Assembly (NCBI GenBank): GCA_937934635.1
Contig: CALGZD010000026.1
Coordinates: 1-9,753 of the forward strand
Direction: 5' to 3'
Origin: an uncultured Deinococcales bacterium
GTDB lineage: Bacteria; Deinococcota; Deinococci; Deinococcales; Trueperaceae
Length of the DNA stretch: 9,753 nt
Under the pieces are notes generated by a model. The model had not been told where the DNA came from, did no database searches, and saw only the letters and a list, made by a program, of their open reading frames with translations. This document shows, in pieces, positions 6,994 to 9,753 of this stretch; position 1 is the stretch's first letter; each line of letters starts with the position of its first letter. A program made the position numbers and the translations under genes.

Positions 6994-7077
6994 AACATCA
7001 CTTAACCAACACTCAAAAAATGACTAGAAAACTTTTTATACAAGCTTATAATTGAGGTATCTCAAAACCTTTTGTTA

Positions 7078-7773
7078 CTAAACCTTAACATTTTGATATT
7101 CTTTCAGAACATCTTGTGTAGGTCCAACCTTAACCATTCTACCTTTTTCAATCCAAATCACACGTTGTGTCATTTCGGCTATAAAACTAGGCGTGTGACT
7201 AACTAAAACTAGGCTCGATACACCAGTAAACTTTTCCTTGAGGTAGCTATCAGACTTCTTTTTAAAATGAATATCACCAACCGCACCAGCTTCATCTACA
7301 AGCAATATATCTGGCTCTGCCTGAAAAGCAACAGCAAAACCAAGTCTTGAACGCATACCTGTAGAATAATTCTTAATAGGCTCTTTGGCAAAGTCGCCAA
7401 GTTCTGAAAATTCTATTACCAAAGGTACTCGAGCCCTGGCCTCTTTACGGCTTAGACCAAGATACATTAAGCCCAAAAAAGCATTTTCGTACGCATCAAG
7501 GTAAGGAATAAACCCTGCAGCAATAGCTAGCAGAGAAGCCCTGGCACCGAAATTTTCATACTCACCCTTGTCAGGGCTAATAATTCCAGCAATCAAACGC
7601 AGTAGCGTGCTCTTTCCCGCACCATTACGCCCAATGACACCTAAACCTTCACCTTTATAAATATCAAGACTTATATCATTTAGTGCCCAAAAGTTACGAG
7701 ATTTAAAGAACCTGTGCCTTTGCTGATAGGACACACTCACATTTTTTAATCTTACTTGAAGCTCTTTCGTCAT
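7078..7773 (-). CDS. wzt: ABC transporter ATPase for polysaccharide export (Wzt/KpsT-type, short form)
   Basis: A 231-residue nucleotide-binding subunit on the cytoplasmic face that powers glycan export with the adjacent permease. Seen: Walker A GRNGAGKST at 48-56; GFIPYLDAYENAFLG at 87-101, the segment typical of the Wzt/TagH family where other ABC proteins carry the Q-loop context; signature YSTGMRSRLGF at 136-146; Walker B ILLVDE at 156-161; and the H-loop histidine at 193. The family usually has DEVLAVGD; here it reads DEAGAVGD. The protein stops directly after the ATPase fold, so the C-terminal carbohydrate-binding domain of long Wzt proteins (E. coli O8/O9a) is absent. In known systems that domain reads a terminal cap on the finished chain, so its absence suggests export without such recognition. 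The ATG lies 2 nt after the permease stop. The symbol is by family role, not proven orthology. Confidence 0.9.
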   Translation of the reverse strand: MTKELQVRLKNVSVSYQQRHRFFKSRNFWALNDISLDIYKGEGLGVIGRNGAGKSTLLRLIAGIISPDKGEYENFGARASLLAIAAGFIPYLDAYENAFLGLMYLGLSRKEARARVPLVIEFSELGDFAKEPIKNYSTGMRSRLGFAVAFQAEPDILLVDEAGAVGDIHFKKKSDSYLKEKFTGVSSLVLVSHTPSFIAEMTQRVIWIEKGRMVKVGPTQDVLKEYQNVKV

Positions 7774-7775
7774 AA

Positions 7776-8546
7776 CTAATTTGATATCTTTGGAAAAGTT
7801 TTATCCATACGATTTACGAAAGAAAGACTATACCATAGTAATAGCCCTCCCATAATGAATACTCTAATTAAGTGCATCCAATCAGGCCAAAGACCATAAA
7901 TCAAAATATCTCGATAAGCCTTAATAATTGCAGCAACAGGATTCCAGTAAAAAAGCCTTAACATATTTTCTGATAGTGTTGAAACATCATTAAATACGCC
8001 AGAAAGAAAAAATAACGCCATCATGACGTTGCCCACTGCAAATTGGGCATCAGGAATCACTGGCAACAGCCCTGCTAAAAGTAAGGATAATCCAAAAATC
8101 AAAAGGGCCTCTAAAAGTATAACTACTGGAAGCATTACATAGGGCAAGGTCACCGGATAGCCCGAGAGTAAAACAAAGGTCAAAACCATAGCAAAAATAA
8201 CTGCAAACTTCACCGAATTTACTAGCAAAACATTCAAAGGGAAACTCCACTTGGGAATGTATATTTGTTGTGAAAGGCTGTTATTTGAGGTGATAGAGAG
8301 CATAGAGCTCATAACCGTACTTTGAAACCATCTGTAAACTCCTAAGCCAATGATTAAATAAACACCATACTCAGCACCCTGACCACCACCACGAAAGCCA
8401 CCAGAAAACAATATGTACAGAACAACAAAGTAAATAAGCGGATCAATAATCCACCAAAGAAAGCTCATAAAGTAACGTGATGATTCAGTCTTTAAATCAG
8501 CAATACTCTTATATATAACAATCATGATTGCGTGTTTTACATCCAT
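7776..8546 (-). CDS. wzm: ABC-2 type polysaccharide export permease (Wzm-type)
   Basis: A 256-residue inner-membrane permease that forms the export channel with the ATPase encoded 2 nt downstream. Seen: an amphipathic N-terminal stretch, then about six hydrophobic helices (roughly 31-48, 61-80, 108-128, 136-160, 172-185 and 227-245). FLWWIIDPLIYF at 29-40 matches the 'lGxxWxxxxPl' entry helix of the family, and WNPVAAIIKAYRDILIYG at 201-218 is the conserved NP-containing segment before the last helix. Length is normal for Wzm/KpsM/TagG proteins. The start is the ATG at 8546; no good ribosome-binding site is visible (an AAAGGG lies too far upstream at about 8570), and an ATG at 8525 is an alternative. 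It is the first gene after the terminator at 8606-8584, so a promoter or read-through must supply its transcript, but no convincing promoter is visible in the short leader. Confidence 0.88.
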   Translation of the reverse strand: MDVKHAIMIVIYKSIADLKTESSRYFMSFLWWIIDPLIYFVVLYILFSGGFRGGGQGAEYGVYLIIGLGVYRWFQSTVMSSMLSITSNNSLSQQIYIPKWSFPLNVLLVNSVKFAVIFAMVLTFVLLSGYPVTLPYVMLPVVILLEALLIFGLSLLLAGLLPVIPDAQFAVGNVMMALFFLSGVFNDVSTLSENMLRLFYWNPVAAIIKAYRDILIYGLWPDWMHLIRVFIMGGLLLWYSLSFVNRMDKTFPKISN

Positions 8547-8583
8547 TTTGTTGTATCTTCATCCCTTTAAATCTAACCAAAAT

Positions 8584-8606
8584 AAAAAGAGGTGCATTAA
8601 ACCTCT
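8584..8606 (-). terminator. Rho-independent terminator
   Basis: On the minus strand AGAGGT (8606-8601) pairs perfectly with ACCTCT (8593-8588) around a 7-nt loop, and the 3' arm runs into TTTTTATTTT (8588-8579). It lies after the membrane-protein gene and before the exporter genes, so it marks a transcription-unit boundary, or an attenuating site if transcription is meant to continue into the exporter. The stem is only 6 bp, which may allow some read-through. Confidence 0.8.
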
Positions 8607-8619
8607 CATTAATTGAAAA

Positions 8620-8736
8620 CTAATTTTTACCGCAGTATGTAACTGAGTCAGCAGTTCCAAAATTAAAGCTCAAGTATTTGTAGTTTACTACAACCGCATT
8701 GTATGCGCAAAAGTAGTTCTGCCCAAAAACCTTAAT
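8620..8736 (-). other. Start-less open frame of 38 codons: probable frameshifted 3' tail or gene remnant
   Basis: After the TAA of the membrane-protein gene (8734-8732), another frame is open from just after a TAA at 8739 to a TAG at 8622-8620. It reads IKVFGQNYFCAYNAVVVN and continues to TADSVTYCGKN. Its composition looks coding: aromatic and asparagine-rich, two cysteines, no rare-codon clusters. It has no ATG or GTG; one internal TTG would give only 17 residues. It stops 13 nt before the terminator stem, where a real gene end would be expected. Removing one T near 8735-8734 would join it to the upstream protein. It could therefore be the C-terminal tail of that gene, lost by a one-base insertion or a sequencing error, or the remnant of a separate gene. 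Confidence 0.4.
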
Positions 8737-9753
8737 TTAATTTCTGCAATGTCTTTTCATCAATCTGAAGATACACAGCTATGTTGGAAGGCTGACTATC
8801 ATAAGTTTCATCACTGGTTAACATCCAACCGCTATCTCTATAAATATCATTTTGCCAATACTCACTCACATCTCTTCGTTTGATAAATACTCTATCAGTT
8901 GCCACAAACCCTCCATCTATCACTAAGTATATTTGCTCAACAATATCTCGTATATAAGGATGTTGTGCCCAACCAATGATTTGTATCTCACCTGTTTCAA
9001 GATAAGAAATGACATCAACATGTCCAGCTTCTGATTTATAAGGCACTACCTCCCAAGATGTATTACTAATCATCATTGGAGTTCTATCTAAGCTAAGATA
9101 ATCTTTCTGTTGCGACTTTAAATTTTGAAAAGCAATGTTTGTATGCAAAGCACTTATAACCAAAAAGCTAGCCATAATACCTACAAGAGCAATAGATAAA
9201 CTCTTTTTGACAATGTTGTTCGAGGCACTGTGGTAAAATTTGAACAATAAAGCCAACCATGTCATCAAAAATAGGATGGATATACCATAAGCTTCGCTGG
9301 ATGTTGACTGGACAATGCTAAAATCCATATCAACATAGCCTCGAAAAAAAGCATAGACAATACAATAACAACCAAGCAAAATCCAAACTACAACCGTATG
9401 AACATTGTTCTTAAATTTTCTTAGTAAGAAAACGCTTAAAAATACAAAACTAAGAAGAAGTAATGCTCCTAAATAAACATTCGTTACAAGCCCACCTGCT
9501 ACATATAACGACATGTAAGTCGGTAATATCAAAAAAGGTATATCTGAAAAACTATTCTTAAAAGGCAAAGACGGAAAGTTCCAGAAGTATAGGCTGAATA
9601 CCATACATCCAACTAACATCCACGGAATGATGTAAATACGAAGTGTTTTAACAAATAGAAAAAAAATGGCAAAAACAGGCCAGAACCATAAAGACAGTGC
9701 ATTAGTCAAAGATGCTATAGCTGCACTTACACAAGCAATTATCAAACAGACCC
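8732..9753 (-). CDS. Polytopic membrane protein with extracytoplasmic C-terminal domain (partial, 5' end outside window)
   Basis: The 3' portion (339 codons) of a larger membrane protein; the frame runs open through the right edge, so the true start is not here. Seen (numbered from the TTG at 9745): hydrophobic segments at about 2-32, 36-54, 71-108, 116-134, 152-171 and 183-201. A soluble domain of about 135 residues then follows, with IQIIGWAQHP at 255-264, IYLVIDGGFVATD at 272-284 and RRDVSEYW at 290-297. The 'ALSLWFWPV' stretch and the 'GWA...VIDG' domain resemble uncharacterised multi-pass proteins of polysaccharide clusters, often thought to be GT-C-like transferases or polymerases. The catalytic region of a GT-C enzyme would be N-terminal, outside the window, so function stays open. 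A strong terminator follows. The C-terminus may have been shortened by a frameshift (see the open frame at 8736-8620). Confidence 0.75.
   Translation of the reverse strand, partial: VCLIIACVSAAIASLTNALSLWFWPVFAIFFLFVKTLRIYIIPWMLVGCMVFSLYFWNFPSLPFKNSFSDIPFLILPTYMSLYVAGGLVTNVYLGALLLLSFVFLSVFLLRKFKNNVHTVVVWILLGCYCIVYAFFRGYVDMDFSIVQSTSSEAYGISILFLMTWLALLFKFYHSASNNIVKKSLSIALVGIMASFLVISALHTNIAFQNLKSQQKDYLSLDRTPMMISNTSWEVVPYKSEAGHVDVISYLETGEIQIIGWAQHPYIRDIVEQIYLVIDGGFVATDRVFIKRRDVSEYWQNDIYRDSGWMLTSDETYDSQPSNIAVYLQIDEKTLQKLN

Noticed and set aside
7035..7065. Possible promoter before the first sulfotransferase (TTGAGA, 19-nt spacer, TATAAA on the minus strand)
   Set aside because: The boxes are fair but the spacer is too long, and in AT-rich DNA such matches are common. 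It could be an internal promoter, but I cannot support it.
7050..7066. Small inverted repeat TTGAG/CTCAA after the ATPase gene
   Set aside because: A 5-bp stem with a short loop and no T-run after it; not a terminator.
8050..8250. Minus-strand open frame of 66 codons in another frame inside the permease gene
   Set aside because: It is nested in a gene with convincing permease motifs and has no independent support.
8547..8731. JUMPstart/ops element upstream of the exporter genes
   Set aside because: No GGCGGTAG or close variant is present on either strand in this interval.
1..9753. CRISPR arrays, tRNA or rRNA genes, insertion sequences
   Set aside because: No spaced direct repeats, cloverleaf-like segments, transposase motifs or terminal inverted repeats were seen; the only arrays are the 7-bp and 15-bp tandem repeats.

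Overview
The window is a stretch of a cell-surface polysaccharide gene cluster, with every gene on the minus strand. It reads from right (upstream) to left (downstream). The DNA is AT-rich. Undecaprenyl-glycan type glycosyltransferases together with a Wzm/Wzt-type ABC exporter point to a Gram-negative bacterium. A gammaproteobacterium is my best guess, but nothing here fixes the taxon.

Layout in the direction of transcription. (1) 9753-8732: the 3' part of a polytopic membrane protein with an extracytoplasmic C-terminal domain, cut by the window edge. It is followed by an in-frame-looking tail in another frame (8736-8620) and a strong intrinsic terminator (8606-8584). (2) 8546-7078: an ABC-2 exporter, permease then ATPase, separated by 2 nt. 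The ATPase has no carbohydrate-binding C-terminal domain. (3) 6993-5521: a sulfotransferase fused to a coiled coil and a repeat module. (4) 5513-5364: a 49-codon gene in what would otherwise be a 161-nt intergenic gap; its ribosome-binding site lies in the stop region of the sulfotransferase gene. (5) 5359-2984: a large protein with two GT-A (GT2) domains, whose N-terminus carries the same coiled-coil and repeat module as the sulfotransferase. (6) 2898-2134: a second, unrelated-looking sulfotransferase. (7) 2130-1744: a four-helix EamA/SMR-like membrane protein. (8) 1712-894 and 882-7: two more GT2 glycosyltransferases.

From 8546 to 7 the gaps are 2, 84, 7, 4, 85, 3, 31 and 11 nt, which suggests one transcription unit. 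As a working model (inference), three GT2 proteins with four GT-A domains build a glycan on a lipid carrier in the cytoplasm, and two PAPS-dependent sulfotransferases sulfate it. The ABC transporter then exports it. The EamA protein and the large membrane protein may handle lipid-linked sugars or transfer outside the cytoplasm. No sulfate-activation gene, initiating transferase, ligase or nucleotide-sugar gene is present, so the cluster must continue outside the window or rely on genes elsewhere.

The points most worth a second look are the small coupled gene at 5513-5364, the module shared by the neighbouring sulfotransferase and glycosyltransferase, the seven-base tandem repeat after the large glycosyltransferase, the 15-bp in-frame repeat in its interdomain linker, and the probable frameshifted tail before the terminator.
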